The notes: generated from the letters alone by a model not told the origin. A stretch of DNA of 64,000 nt from Breviolum minutum Mf 1.05b.01 (GCA_000507305.1 DF239803.1:62001-126000); one strand, 5' to 3'; counted from the stretch's first letter, positions 9,773-21,518 are shown. Translations and numbers: made by a program.

Positions 9773-10268
9773 ATACTTGATTCAAGAAGATTGAGACCAG
9801 TTGTTGTTCAGACTGATGTTTCTGAACCATCTTGAACCATTGATGCACGAAGTATGCTTGGGCAATATTGACATGTGTTTTGTGTGTTTCAAGGACAGAC
9901 TCAAAAACACATGGATTTTTCGTCAGAAGTCATCATCGTTTCCCGAATTTTCGCAGCGATCCTTCGGGGAAATGGAATCCAATTTGACGAACATATATAT
10001 TTCAGCTTGGGTTGGTGCAACCACCAAACCTAGGATTTCTGAAATCATCTTGGAATGATGTTGAAGGACCATTGAAAACCTTGCAACAAAAATTATGGAA
10101 TCCTCATGGAAACCACCAAACCGAACATGATTCGACACCACGAACGTCACGTCATTCGTTCCAAACAAAAACCTGGGAGGTTTGGGAAGTTTCAAGACGT
10201 GAGGCACGGCACAACAGGGTGAGATTCTAGGAGGACGATTGGACACATGGCGAGTGCGATGATTTGTG

Positions 10269-10269
10269 T

Positions 10270-10326
<57 letters not shown>

Positions 10327-10355
10327 CTGATGATGATGATGATGATGATGATGAT
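10269..10355 (+). repeat. (ATG)n trinucleotide microsatellite
   Basis: About 28 ATG/GAT units are interrupted once by CTG near 10326. Frames reading poly-Met, poly-Asp or poly-His through it are artefacts. Confidence 0.97.
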
Positions 10356-10407
10356 TGTCATTGTTAATGATATTGGTGATGCTGATGCTATACTCTGTGG
10401 GTTTCAG

Positions 10408-10530
10408 CGATTCGCAGCCTTGAATCCAATAAAAAACACCTCCACACTTGGTCGATTGCAGGAAGAGAACTCCCAAAACCAAGATCAACAGCAGTGGCCT
10501 CAGTTTGAAATGTCACAATTTATGGATGGA
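10408..10530 (+). CDS. Exon of unidentified gene (41 codons, Gln/Asn-rich)
   Basis: The acceptor GGTTTCAG precedes 41 codons in phase 0 that end at a GT donor (GTGTTC). The peptide includes RFAALNPIKN and a Gln/Asn-rich segment, EENSQNQDQQQW. The composition is protein-like, but no domain is recognised. It lies 50 bases downstream of the ATG microsatellite, which would be in the upstream intron. Confidence 0.55.
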
Positions 10531-10580
10531 GTGTTCATTGAATTTTACCCAAGAGATTGGTCATTTCCGTACTTCAGTTA

Positions 10581-10693
10581 TACCCTCCCTCAAACTAAGA
10601 TAGCCCTCTAAAAAATGAGTGGTTGGAACTATCGTTTCCTTTTAGGACTTGCCTGTTTTTCAGGGGCTTTTGCTGTTAGTTTCAGGGAGGGTA
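10581..10693 (+). mobile_element. Inverted-repeat element, family B
   Basis: It starts TACCCTCCCTCAAACTAAGA and ends TGTTAGTTTCAGGGAGGGTA. The terminal 20 bases pair with few mismatches and TA is present at both ends. Confidence 0.9.
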
Positions 10694-10785
10694 CATCTAC
10701 CAACAATTTGGTGGCGCCACAAACCCACAGCAAGAATCACATGGGAAGTGTTGATTTTCCCGGCCATCCACTTGTGTCTTTTCAG

Positions 10786-11170
10786 GCCAAGTGGGGAAGC
10801 TACTGAAAGCGCTGTCGACTGGGCTCCAAGTGGGGAAAGATCGGCCTTTGTGGAAGTGACAAACTCCCCCACAAAACAGACAGCAGATGCGTTTTGCACA
10901 TTCGCCTTTTTAAGAAAATGGGTTCTTTTTGCCAAATTTGTGAAAATTCTGTGGCCAAAAGCTTGTTGGAGCGTTTTATGTAGATAGTAGATAGTAGATA
11001 GCGCAATATAGCGCAATTTGTCTTTATTTTTTTCAAGTTGAAACGAAATTCGGGGAACTGCCTTCAACAACTTCTGGGGTTGATGATGAAAAACCAGAGG
11101 CGCAAAGTGCGCTTCCACAGAGCGCTTGGTCCTGGAATGGCATCGCCAGTGACTAGCCGGGTGTCCTACA
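10786..11170 (+). other. Possible exons of unidentified gene
   Basis: Two GC-richer islands (about 10786-10880 and 11070-11145) follow AG dinucleotides and are open in more than one frame (for example KLLKALSTGLQVGKDRP in the first). Frame, strand and splice sites are undecided. Confidence 0.3.
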
Positions 11171-12416
11171 TGGTTGGGGTTTTTGGGTGTGAAGACTTGA
11201 ACTCACACGACCTGGGCCCCCAAAAGGTAGCTGAGGAAGGGAAATCCCCTTATTCTAGGGAACTCTTGGTGAAATATTAGAATTTGGCCAGAATGATGAT
11301 GTTCCCTCTTGAACTTTTTCATGCTATACTTGTTTCACAAATCAAGAAAGGAAAGATGATAAGTAACAATTGTAATACGTACATTTTAGCCAATTGGAAT
11401 CTAGCTGGAATTTCACATAATATTTCAAACATTTAGGTGGCGGCATTGCAAGGATGCATGTTGAATCATGTTGAATCTTCCACCCACCTCTTCATTTTCA
11501 GCTTCACCTTATGGACGAAGTGTAGCCAGGTGACGTCTCTGAGACAGCCAAAGGGATAATACCTGCCAGGGTTTCTCCTAGTGTTCTGCCGAGATGACCG
11601 TGTAGAAGAGGCAAAAAAATGAAAAAGTGTTCAAAATGAAGCAAGCATTGTTTACGGTAAACGTACAGAAAAAGAAAATTATGAACTTGATCGCCTTTTT
11701 TTAGATCCAACGTGGAACTCCAGAATGGACCTTTTGTAAAGATCCCTTTTCCAGGGGATCATTTTCAGGTATCTATGTCTATTGGAAAGTGCCCCAAGGC
11801 AGCTAGTTTAGAAAGGGAATCCCTCGATGCCCAAACAATTCAGGTTGGTGGAACATGAACTAATTCACTCAGACGAATAAATGAAAGTCATATATATTTA
11901 TATACTGTAAATATGATTGAATATATGTATATATATAATATTCAATAATATACAGGTATCGATATCCATACACATTTACATCTTATCTTCTCCAACGCCA
12001 TTCCCAAAAAAGCACCTTTAAACCCGGGGTTTTGATTCTATGTCACCCAAATTTACTCAGAATTCATGACTCAAACCGTTTGAGTTCGGTGGTTTCACGT
12101 TGGTCATCTCGCGTACCCGCGTACTAACCGACCGTTGGAGAAGCCGAATCTCACAAATCCCAGCTGCCAGTTGATGTCAAAAAGCGATGGGTTCAAAAAA
12201 AAATGTGCCGCTATCAAACAAAAGAATGGTGTGGTGTCATTTGTGATTCGGTTTTTCACCAAAAAATTAAAGGTGTGGTGTATTTGTGATTCGGGAATTT
12301 CACGCGTTTCCAGCATCGATTTCGTTATTCTTTACTTTTTTTGAAACTGCACATTTGATTTGCTAGTAAATGATGTCAAAAAGATCCAGGGGAGGCTCCC
12401 AAACTGGTGTGTTCAG

Positions 12417-12494
12417 ATTGGGATGCCATCAGCAGCATTTGCTTCAAGTGCGGCGACCAGAGAAAAGATGCAGCTGGGTTCGACAGCCATTGAA
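12417..12494 (+). CDS. Exon of unidentified gene
   Basis: The acceptor TGTTCAG precedes an open stretch with IGMPSAAFASSAATREKMQ and LGSTAIEK. The end is uncertain (possible GA donor near 12489). A (TCA)n microsatellite starts about 20 bases later. Composition and acceptor support coding; the family is unknown. Confidence 0.45.
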
Positions 12495-12511
12495 AAACAT
12501 AGACATGTTTA

Positions 12512-12535
12512 AAGTCATCGTCATCGTCATCATCG

Positions 12536-12571
<36 letters not shown>
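12512..12571 (+). repeat. (TCA)n microsatellite
   Basis: TCATCG units pass into a pure TCA/ATC run of about 15 units. Confidence 0.95.
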
Positions 12572-12638
12572 GATAACTCAAATCTCAGGTGTGATTTGCT
12601 TTCTGTATGTGGATTTGTGGTGACTGCATTTATTTTAC

Positions 12639-12833
12639 ACTAACACGGAACGTAAAAATAGACCCACGGGAAAAGGAGATGCCTTTAGGAAATCACCATT
12701 TTCAGACTCCATGAATTTTCGGGGTGTACCCCCCTGAAAACTAACATGACATTGGAAAATCACCTTTTTTTAATAGGAGATGCATCTTCATTCATGATTG
12801 TTTTTCCATTGTCATGTGAATTTTAGGGGGTGT
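12639..12833 (+). mobile_element. Two adjacent family B inverted-repeat elements
   Basis: The first copy (12639-12728, decayed) ends TTTTCGGGGTGTA. The second (12727-12833) starts in the same TA as TACCCCCCTGAAAACTAACA and ends TTTTAGGGGGTGTA. The shared TA suggests insertion next to or into the TA of an earlier copy. Confidence 0.7.
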
Positions 12834-12952
12834 AAATCCCATTGAATGCTGACATTTTGGTGGAAAAAAGGATGGGCCCAGTGGATAACTTCCCCCTTAA
12901 AACTCCACAAAAAAACCACCTTTCGGTCACCAGTCAAATCCAAAACGGGAAC

Positions 12953-13052
12953 ACACTGGAAGATTAACATGGACCATAATCATGGAGGTTTGGAAGATCA
13001 TTTTCCTTTCTAAATGGGTGATTTGTAGGTTCCATGTTAATCTTCCAGGGTG
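12953..13052 (+). mobile_element. Inverted-repeat element, family C
   Basis: It starts CACTGGAAGATTAACATGGA and ends CCATGTTAATCTTCCAGGGT. The arms pair over about 19 bases. The right arm includes the acceptor-like CTTCCAG. Confidence 0.85.
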
Positions 13053-13147
13053 AATCCACGAGATCTTTCGGTCGAACTCCGAAATCAGTGTTTTGTTGGC
13101 TCTGTAGCTCAGAGTGGCACAGAGCTGTGAGTTTAGCTTTTTCCAAG

Positions 13148-13206
13148 GCGAGGCAGCTCGCTGCGGGGATGGAACCTTTTTGTTGGAGGAACTTGTGGCA
13201 ACCAGA
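13148..13206 (+). CDS. Candidate exon, frame uncertain
   Basis: TTTTTCCAAG precedes a GC-rich island that reads GEAARCGDGTFLLEELVATR in one frame. Another frame is also open. No donor is clearly best. Weak candidate. Confidence 0.3.
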
Positions 13207-14064
13207 TCCTTGATAAGGTCCTTTATTAAGGGGGGGGTAGGTACTAACTTCGATTCCCAACAAAATTGAACTGGGATTAGGTGGTATTCTTGTATTTTTG
13301 CAATTTGAACCTTGAATAATTGGAGGAAATGATCCAATTTGACGAGCATCTTTTTTCAAATGAGTTGGTTCAATCATCAACTAGAGGAACCTTTCCTTGT
13401 TGGACGAGGGAGGGAAACTGCAGCTGGAATGTTTCGAGTTTGTTTTTTTTTTACTGAAATTAGGGTGAACTACACAAATATGACACACTTGAAGATTAAA
13501 AAAAGGGTGATTGGGACCTTCTGCAGCCATGAACAGTGGCAAATGAAGCTTCACATCTCCCACCTTGCGCCCGGTTTTTGTCCATCAAGACTAGTGATTC
13601 ATGACGCAAAAAACAAACATTGGGAGTGATTTCGATGCATAAAAGAAAAGAAACCGGGTTTGGCATTATTTTTCGATATTTTGAACAGGGGTCGTTAAAT
13701 TACCTTTTTTTTTGAGATAAAACAATGCAAATCTAAGGGTAATTTTGAGCGATTTCCCCTTATAATAGTGCATGAAGTTTGGGTTGGTGTCATATAATCC
13801 CACACCAGCACAAGGCACTAGGCTGCCTGGGTCAACAATGAGCTTTGGCCAAGCACTCCGTGGTGCTTCCTCATTCTTTCCGGACCATGGAAAGGCGGGG
13901 GATTTTTTTTTGGCCTTGAAAAGCAAGTCGTGAGAATGATTCCGTGACATGATTTAAGGGATGTTTAGATAAAAACCCTATCAAAAAACAAAACAACTTC
14001 CCACTGACACAACTTGAAGTTCCCCAAACATCCATGAGTCTTGAAGAAAAAACCGGGAAGTTTT

Positions 14065-14169
14065 CTAGGTGGTGGTTTCAAATATTTTGTTTATTTTCAC
14101 CCTGATCCTTGGGGAAATGATCCAATTTTACTAGAATTGTTCAAATGGGTTGGTTCAACCACCAACTAG
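14065..14169 (+). mobile_element. Inverted-repeat (introner-like) element, family A
   Basis: It starts CTAGGTGGTGGTTTCAAATA and ends GGTTCAACCACCAACTAG. CTAG is perfect at both ends. The flanks can be read through as one frame if it is spliced, but other evidence of coding there is weak. Confidence 0.85.
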
Positions 14170-14199
14170 TTTTCCTTCCATCTCAGTCGCTTGACCTTC

Positions 14200-16838
14200 C
14201 CAGGCAACAGGAATTACCCGACGAAACAAAGCGCAGCAGGAACAGCTTTTTGGCGACGTGAAATGGTTGGTTGGAGGTTAGATTTCTATAGAAATCTCAC
14301 TTGGGGATTGACGTGCACTGGAAAGACATGAACATATACGTACTAGTACCATATATATAGAGTGATGATATTATGTTTTTTCCCTAAAACACTAAGAAAT
14401 TTCAACTTGGTTTCGATATCATGAGTATAATGACGTGGAGAGTGTGATATCGGGCCTCGGGATATCATCCAATATCCCAGTCCTGCGGTTGCTACGAGGT
14501 TGTCCAAAGAAGCAAAACCATCCTCCCGAGCTGACTTTGTTGGGAAGCCTAGCTTTAAAAAAACCAGATTGTCAATCCGATATTTTTGTAAGCAAGATGT
14601 GGAAGCTTCGTTTGCTAGTCCGAATTTTTTTCACGTATGGAAAAAGAAGATTCACATTCACATGTTTTTTTTTGAGTTTCTTCAGACATTTTCCAAAGTC
14701 CTGTACAAAAAAGCATGACTGAAAAATCCATAAGTCATCCCAACACCTCAAAACACCGGAAAAAAAAACACAGGACATTGGTCCTCAACACGAACATCCC
14801 ATGATGGCCATGATCCAATGTTTTGCAGGAGAGGTCCTTGGGTGTTTTCAAATGCACGGCAGACGTTGGGAGCCCCTCAGAGTTGGGAGCTGGAAAAAAA
14901 GTGAGTGGGTATCGTGGGTTGGAAAAAGCTTATTATTGAGTTTTTTTTCTTTTTCTAGTTGTTATTGACGGTGTTTTGTGTCCTTTCTGTTTCTTTTTTT
15001 TTTCGTTGTTCTCGTTGTTCTTGTTCTTGTTGTTATTCTTGTTGTCGCTGTCCTTGTCCTTCTTCTTGTTCAATTTCGTTTTTGATGATGCTGACAGCAA
15101 CAGCAACAACAACATCTTTCCAACAACTTGTTCCGCTAGTGTTTTTCAGCTCCTTTAGAAAGTTCACAGAATTTCTGAATGGAAACAATATTCTTAGAGT
15201 ATGTTGACTCAAAATTTGTATCTTGCGACACTTGATGACAACCACAAGCTTAGGAGGTCTCAGATGTCGTTGAGTTATCAAAGGTTTTGATCGACTCCAA
15301 CATCCTCTAGAAAGCGACATTGCAAGATCCATATAATTAGACACATATATAATTATATATATATACTTGTATATCAATATACATATAATACTATATATTG
15401 GTCAAGGTCCGAGGTACTTTTTTTACATAATATATAGAACTCTGTATTCATACAAACTACACCAACGATGTATGTGAAATGCGTTCGCCATTCTATTTCT
15501 TTTTTTTATCAACTTTAGAGGTCAGATATCCCCCCCAGCCGCCAGATGTGAAACTGAAATACCTCATACCATACCTTTCACAAAGCATCAATCTCGATAT
15601 GTATCGAAATGTGAAATTGCAATAATGTACGAAAATCATCTCTGTCGATATTTTCATATGCGCAATTCGAACAATCACATTCCAGGTAGATGCCGGTCAC
15701 GGCAAACGCCTTCGACGTCCAAAACAACCTCGGGTACTTAGATTTGAGTTGAAGAAGAGGGGGGGGCAGGTTGGTTGATTATCTTAGTGTATGATTATAC
15801 TACTGTTGATGGTTCAGAACTCCTACATCAGTTGAGGGACAGGTAGTTTTTCCCCATTGTTGGTCCAGGGTTTTTGACATCCAAACGGTGGTTAGCCGGA
15901 TTTTTTCCATCAGCGGGTTTCATCGGGTTTCTTATACGTATAGTTAACAGCTTCGATATCGTAATTCCAGTCGAACTGCCAGTAGAAATTCTGTGTAAAA
16001 CCCACCAAGTAGGGTATGGTTTTCAGACACTTGGATGAAGTGATGGATGTTGAAAATGGTGTTTCGTCACCACCTGATCCAAGGGTTAACCCTTGATCAA
16101 TGTTTTGTTTTGAGATCATCATTGAAAACGACGATATCTTTGCAACTTTTCATTTTTCCCAAAGGGAGGGAAACTACACATGACTTCACCCAAATCTGGT
16201 TTTGTGGTGTCCAAATGTGGTGTCATCTTCATGACAGAAACCAGCCGCCTGAGTGAAAACTGCAAGCAACAAATGATAGGGTTTTCACTTCAACTGATCT
16301 AACAAAAGGGATTCAACTTTGAAAACCGTGGGTATTTCAGGAACATGTATGGTTTCATGATTTGCAACATAATTGCTGGGTTGTCCCCCATTTCAGGATG
16401 CCAGTCATGATCAGTTTTTTTTGCATTTTTAGGCTCGGGGATCCCGAATTACCACAAAAAACATAACTAGGAAGGATACTGCTACGCAAACATATGGATA
16501 TGATGTAATATAGAAAAAATATGACATTCACATAGTTTTAGATGTGGCTGCTCTGTATGTCAAGGTATGCTGGAATAGTTATTAATTATTCTGGGGTATA
16601 TTGAGTAGGGTCCATCTTGGAGGTTTGGACCATATATTCCAAGAAAATGATAACACACCCCGATATCGCACACCCTGGCAATCCCCCGTTCGCCAATTAT
16701 GAAAGGAATCCCTTTATAGCCTGTTGGTAAAGGTTTAGGGGTGTGTTCCAAAGGTGTGTTGAAACAACCTTATTTAGATATATAAAATATACTGCAAATG
16801 AACGTCATTTGTGGAAAACTCCCTTTTTCAACTCTCAG
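14200..16838. other. No confident gene; spacer or long intron
   Basis: It is AT-rich sequence with a decayed family D copy (15801-15916), a T-rich low-complexity run near 14940-15080 and (TA)n runs near 15340-15400. One island at about 14484-14560 (LRLLRGCPKKQN or SKEAKPSSRADFVGKPS by frame) could be an exon. Nothing else stands out. Confidence 0.5.
15801..15916 (+). mobile_element. Inverted-repeat element, family D (decayed)
   Basis: It starts TACTGTTGATGGTTCAGAAC and ends GTTAGCCGGATTTTTTCCAT. Confidence 0.6.
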
Positions 16839-16909
16839 GACGAGAAGCTGTTGGGCCTTCCATCAGGTCAGGTTGGTACAGAAGTGCATCACACTGGCCT
16901 TCCCAACAG
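16839..16909 (+). CDS. Exon of unidentified gene (small)
   Basis: The acceptor ACTCTCAG precedes an open stretch, DEKLLGLPSGQVGTEVHHTG then LPN, ending two bases into a codon at a GT donor (GTGGGA). The composition is protein-like. The family is unknown. It is probably the same gene as the terminal exons at 17594-17893. Confidence 0.5.
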
Positions 16910-17593
16910 GTGGGAATTGCCGGGGGGTTGTTTTCTTCTAAACATCACCCTAAAAGGGGCCTGAAATGATGATAGTCCAATGAATCCACGTGTTTTTTGT
17001 TGTTTTTGTGATATTCATTTTTCCGAAAACTAACATATCCCCTGAAACATAGTGATTGGAAGACAAGCCTTTCCTATTGAAATGGCCCCCTTTTTACGTG
17101 ACATTCGTTAATTTTTCGGATCTGTGTATGTCCTTCTTTGGGGGGGGCAAGGATCTTATGAAGAGAACTGAGGGTATTTTTTGTGATCTAGTATAGTTTA
17201 GAATAACATGTAACTGTATATATATATAGAGTATACTGTGCTATATAAATGTGTAGAAGTATCCAGTCTTTTGTACCATTCATAATTTTTGTATGTCTTC
17301 CGTAAGTACATTTGCATGCCATCTTTCATTTACTTGGAGGATCATCCCATTTAGAAAGTGGTTAATAACCATGGTTAGAAAGTCCCCTAATTCCTCTTCC
17401 AAATAGCCTTTTCATGGCTTATAGAGGGGATTACTAACCACTAGTAACAATCTGAACCTCAGGGGATAGTCAGATGTACCCCTGCCAACCTGAAACATAC
17501 CCCATCCCTATATAAGCCCTATATTACGTGGGTATGAAAATGGGTTATTACAGTATCCCCAATTGCCCCTTGAGAGTCATCAAGAATCTTCAG

Positions 17594-17893
17594 TTTTTGT
17601 CGACCCAGGCGGCTGCGGAAGGCCACGCAGTTAAGTCGGGACCACCTGGACCGGGACCAGATTTGGTGCTCCCACGCGATGTGGAGCGTGCCATCTTTTT
17701 TTGGGAAACGCCCCTATTAAAGCTTTAACGGCTGAAATCAAGAAAACCTCCATTTTTTGGGTTGAACATGTTTATTTTCCAGGGTGTAACGCAAGGTTCG
17801 GTGGACACCACTTGTTTGTTGGGGGTCCATTGGGTTCCAGTTGCCAAAGCTTTTGAACAACTGGGAGAGAAAGAGTTGTTGGATGAAACATGA
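17594..17893 (+). CDS. Two terminal exons of unidentified gene
   Basis: Exon 17594-17689 (32 codons; STQAAAEGHAVKSGPPGPGP, DLVLPRDVER) follows ATCTTCAG and ends at a GC donor (GCCATC). The 93-base intron ends in ...TTATTTTCCAG, the right arm of a decayed family C element. Exon 17783-17893 then continues in phase 0 (GVTQGSVDTTCLLGVHWVPV, AKAFEQLGEKELLDET) to TGA at 17891-17893. Frame agreement across a GC-AG intron, and a stop soon after coding-like sequence, make this a convincing gene end. No domain is recognised. The inverted-repeat element supplying the acceptor suggests an introner origin for the intron. Confidence 0.6.
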
Positions 17894-18020
17894 AAGATAA
17901 AATTGATGGAAAAATTGAAGATGCTGGCGGTTTCTATCTAGAATCTAAAACTGATTATGTTGTAGCAGTGAGAATATCTAAGAGGATTATTCCAACCAAC
18001 CACCAAAAGGAGTTTACGTA

Positions 18021-18130
18021 TACCCTCCCTGAAACCAACAGCTCGCCCCTGAAAATCAATGGTTGGAAGATGAGTTTTCAATTTGGGGAGGCCAATTTTC
18101 ACAGGCGAACTGTTCATTTCAGGGAGTGTA
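18021..18130 (+). mobile_element. Inverted-repeat element, family B
   Basis: It starts TACCCTCCCTGAAACCAACA and ends CTGTTCATTTCAGGGAGTGTA, with the GGTTGGAAGATGAG core. It lies in the spacer between two convergent gene ends. Confidence 0.85.
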
Positions 18131-18390
18131 GTTGGTCGTTGGTGAATTGTGGGATCACCACTTAAGCTCAACTCAGGTTGCACCGTTGAGAGTGAAGAGG
18201 TGCTTCAGCGTGGGAATGCGGTTGTTGAAACGTCGTTGAAAACGGCCGGTGATTGAAACCTGGACCTTTTATGTTTTGTTTTTGGTGGGTTTGGGGTGTT
18301 GGGGGAATCAAAGTTTTTGCAGATCTTAGGGTGTATCTACTCTAGGTGTAATTTGAATGAAGTCAGTGAAACATAGGGGCTGGCAAGTGG

Positions 18391-18830
18391 TCACCGGGTC
18401 CTTGCTGCAATAGGGAGGCCTTCCGGGCCTTTGTCAGCCCACGGCTTGCTGATTGGCTCTGACGTAAATGGCAAATAACATGTGGTTGATAAATGTTGAC
18501 AACACAACTTCCCCCAAAATCATGGAAATCTAAGGGTATTCCGCCCATAAAAAGACCACCCTGTTTGCAGGAAATAAGGCCTATATTACAGCACACCCCC
18601 GAAAACATATCACATATCCCTTGAAAATATACGTATGCTTGGAAGATGAATTTCCTTCTCAAAATGGTCACTTTTTTTTGGGTGTTTCAGGCTTTAGTAA
18701 AGGGTAACCATCATCACATTGTCCCTTAAATTCCCATGAAAACTCTCCGGTTTGGCAACTGGCAGCCACATGATCATCCCATTCGGCAAGGTTACAGGCC
18801 GCCGGGCCTTCTTTGATCAATGTGCGGGAC
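18391..18830 (-). CDS. Last two exons of an unidentified minus-strand gene
   Basis: On the minus strand, exon 18830-18709 follows ATTCCTCAG and reads SRTLIKEGPAACNLAEWDD, then HVAASCQTGEFSWEFKGQCD, ending one base into a codon at a GT donor (GTTACC). The intron holds a decayed family B element. Exon 18458-18391 follows GTCAG in matching phase (EPISKPWADKGPEGLPIAAR) and ends at TGA. Phase agreement supports the join. Upstream exons at higher coordinates were not identified. No family is recognised. It converges with the plus-strand gene ending at 17893. Confidence 0.5.
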
Positions 18831-20342
18831 CTGAGGAATGTTGTCGGTGTCAGTGTGTTTTGTTTGCGGTGCCAAGCAGGAAAAACATGGAAAAACGTAC
18901 GTATGATTTTCAAGTAGGATGATGTACTTTTGTTGTGGAATTGTTTTTTCTAAACAAAATAAATTGAACATCAGGTCTCATTGAATGCAATCAACTCGCA
19001 AGAACATCTTGCGATTCCTTCAAGTTTTCTTTGTTTTTAGATCTTAAAAGCATTTTGACCTTCCACAATTTTGTTTCGATGCAACAGAAAGGCCATGTTG
19101 TTTGTGTGTTTTTTCCACCACGAATCATGGTTACCACCAGCTGAGTTACTCGCGCGGAAGAATATGCAGAGCTTATTGGTCGACCTGGACTTCAGATGTC
19201 TGGACACTCAAAGCTATGGGTGGAAAACATGGTAAAAATACACCCCTGAAGTTTAACAGCGAGTTTGGAAGATGAATTTTGGAAGATGGGGAGGGCTATT
19301 TTCAGAGGCGAACTGTTAGCTGGGACAAATTTGTCATTCCTGGACCAAAAAATGACTCATGAGTCGGATATGATTAGCTACAAAAGGTGACCCGTGGTGA
19401 TGCTTGGTAAGTTCATTAACTAGGTGGTGGTTTCTTACAGATTTTTTTATTTTCACCCCGATCCCTGGGGAAATGGAATCCAATTTGACGAGCATATTTT
19501 TCAAATGGGTTGGTGAAACCACCAGCGAGATTAAGTTATGACTTTGCTGATGAATATTGGTAAGTTTTCGGTGGGGGGATTGAAAAAACTCTGCTGATGG
19601 AATTGGACTGAAAAACCGAGGATTCGACCAAAGGAGCAAAGCTTGCTGGAAGGGTCAGGGATTCCTAGGTTTTGTGGATTTTTTCTTGGTTTTTTTTTCC
19701 GATCTGGCAAAAACCTATAGCAGGCTGGAAAGGGGAGATTTTATTTTCCGAAAGGTAAAATACATGGAGAAATATAATGGAAAATACAATGAACAATCAA
19801 TAAATATTAGCTTAATATCCAATGTTTCTGTTTCGCCATGTTTTTGTTTTGTTTAGGGTGAATTTGTGCAATGCAGAGCCGCATAATGTGGAGGGTGAAA
19901 AACTGAGACCTTAGAAGCTCTACTGAGGATGGATTCCAAGTATGTTGCCGCCTTAGAACATGGTGAGGAAACTCAACGGGGAAAATGGCAGCGGACCTTT
20001 GGAAAGTGGGCCTTTTGGAAAGTGCGAAAGGCGGCGAAAAGGAGATGTTGGTTTTCCCTGGTAGGTATATAATACATTTGAAGTGGGTTAGCTATCCATT
20101 AACTTTATAACCTTTCAATTTGATGTTATGGACACAAATAATCGGAACAACTGCCAAAGAAACCAGAAACATCAAGAAACTATAGATTGAAACTTGAGTT
20201 TTTCCTGGAACTTTTTAATCTAGATGCCACAATTTCAACACCAACTTCACATCGGATTTTTCATCTATGGTTGGTTTCAACCATGGTTTCATCCGTGGTT
20301 TTCCCATGGGTTCCCATGGTTGCTGATCCATGGGTTACCTCC
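18831..20342. other. No confident gene
   Basis: It is mostly AT-rich spacer holding a decayed family B copy (about 19238-19322) and the family A copy at 19420. Upstream exons of the minus-strand gene should lie here or beyond, but none could be picked out reliably. Confidence 0.5.
19420..19528 (+). mobile_element. Inverted-repeat (introner-like) element, family A
   Basis: It starts CTAGGTGGTGGTTTCTTACA and ends GGTGAAACCACCAGCGAG. The right CTAG is lost. Confidence 0.8.
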
Positions 20343-20391
20343 AGGTGATCTCGAGGACTTGAGCACCTCAGCCTCGGAGGAATGCCCTGAG
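20343..20391 (+). CDS. Candidate exon next to the copia insertion
   Basis: After CCTCCAG the sequence reads DLEDLSTSASEECPE and ends at a GC donor (GCAAAA). It is acidic and serine-rich with coding-like composition. It lies 80 bases left of the copia insertion, so the element may sit in an intron of this gene. Confidence 0.35.
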
Positions 20392-20473
20392 AGGCAAAAA
20401 ACCACGCTGGAAAAACGGTGCCGGGTTGTGAAGTGAAGCACAGAGGATTTATAGGATTCATATATTATACATG

Positions 20474-20595
20474 TGTCAAAGCAGCAGGAGCCCCACCTGG
20501 GGCAACATCACGGCTCTTTTGCACCACAAAAGGTCCGCTGCGGAGGTAACTGCCATGAGGAACTGCCAATGGAGCATGAAAGCACCTAGTTCACA
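20474..20595 (-). repeat. 3' LTR of copia element
   Basis: 122 bp. It matches the 5' LTR at 28697-28823 apart from a 5-base length difference and a few substitutions. The outer flank CATG equals the flank outside the 5' LTR, which marks this copy, not the one at 21519, as the true 3' LTR. Confidence 0.88.
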
Positions 20596-20605
20596 CTCCC
20601 TATAC
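20596..20605 (-). other. Polypurine tract of copia element
   Basis: On the minus strand GTATAGGGAG directly precedes the 3' LTR start TGTGAAC, the position of the plus-strand primer in LTR retrotransposons. Confidence 0.6.
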
Positions 20606-20679
20606 AAAGTTCCAATCAAAAAAAGAAATACCTTCTTCGGCCGACATGGTCACGAGAAGGGATATCGTGAGAGTCATTC

Positions 20680-21246
20680 TCACTTCAAGCGACGGACATC
20701 GCAGGTGCCGGGGTAGTAGAACTCCTCACCCTCAGGGTTCTCAGTCCAACCAATGGCCATCAGGTAATCAGCAAAGTCCTGAACCCTGTTGGAAACATGG
20801 CCATTCCGGGTAACCCAACCCAGATAGGAGTGGACTTGAGGATTTGAAGTCGCAATGGCCACCATCTCGGAATAGCACCAGTTCTTCGACTTGTACTTAG
20901 GCAACTCACACAAGGTACGCTCCCATACCTTCATAGGTGGTGCCTCCTTTGATCCTCCACCACCAGGAACTGCACGAGATGACTTGGGCACCACTGGAGA
21001 CTGACATGGTGTCGACTGAGCAGACACCCCAAACTCAGCTGCCAAAGCTGGTGCTTCAACCAGATCAAACTCTTCACTGGATGGCGAGAACATACGGCGT
21101 TTGGCTCCATCATGCATCGAGGCCAAAGAGCCAGAAGGCGCTTCTTGCAACTCATTCAAGAGGAGATCAAGTCGGCCAGAATCCTTCAAGGATTGAAGGA
21201 ACTGACGTTGTTGATCCTTGCTGGCACGGTCCATGCTTGCTATCAA
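20680..21246 (-). CDS. Accessory ORF downstream of copia pol (copy 1 of an artefactual duplicate)
   Basis: 188 codons between the RNase H gene and the 3' LTR. The N-terminal part is Gln/Leu-rich (MDRASKDQQRQFLQSLKDSG); the C-terminal part contains VWERTLCELPKYKSKNW, SYLGWVTRNGHVSNRVQDFA and YLMAIGW. No known enzymatic motif is visible. Similar ORFs after pol occur in dinoflagellate copia-like elements, as I recall, but the role is unknown. It is identical to the copy at 21733-22299 except for one Glu/Lys change. Confidence 0.6.
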   Translation of the reverse strand: MIASMDRASKDQQRQFLQSLKDSGRLDLLLNELQEAPSGSLASMHDGAKRRMFSPSSEEFDLVEAPALAAEFGVSAQSTPCQSPVVPKSSRAVPGGGGSKEAPPMKVWERTLCELPKYKSKNWCYSEMVAIATSNPQVHSYLGWVTRNGHVSNRVQDFADYLMAIGWTENPEGEEFYYPGTCDVRRLK

Positions 21247-21517
21247 CGTTAACTTGCGATCACAAAAACTTCACCAAGTTTGAGGACACTCGAGCTGCAC
21301 AAACGAGGTTAAATTCAAAACCTTTGGATTGCCAACTAACTGATTATGACGAAAAGCTGCACGGCAAACACTCTAAGATCTCTAAACATTTTTTACTGAA
21401 ATTCACAGTTCTTACCCTATTGAACTTTTTCAGTAGATCCCTTGGATCATTGTGAATGCAAATGCAGATTCAACTTCAAGATGCCTTCCTCAGGAAGGCC
21501 TCAAAAACTTACTTCGC

Positions 21518-21518
21518 N
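21518..21518. other. One-base assembly gap (N)
   Basis: It lies at the junction of the two near-identical 1.05-kb segments. Confidence 0.95.

Noticed and set aside
10192-10611. Open frames reading poly-His, poly-Met or poly-Asp
   Set aside because: They are translations of the (ATG)n microsatellite; the same applies at 54206-54627 and 63162-63635.
13085-13135. tRNA-like segment CTGTAGCTCAGAGTGG
   Set aside because: Resembles a D-arm, but there is no T-arm (GGTTCGA) or acceptor pairing at the right distance.
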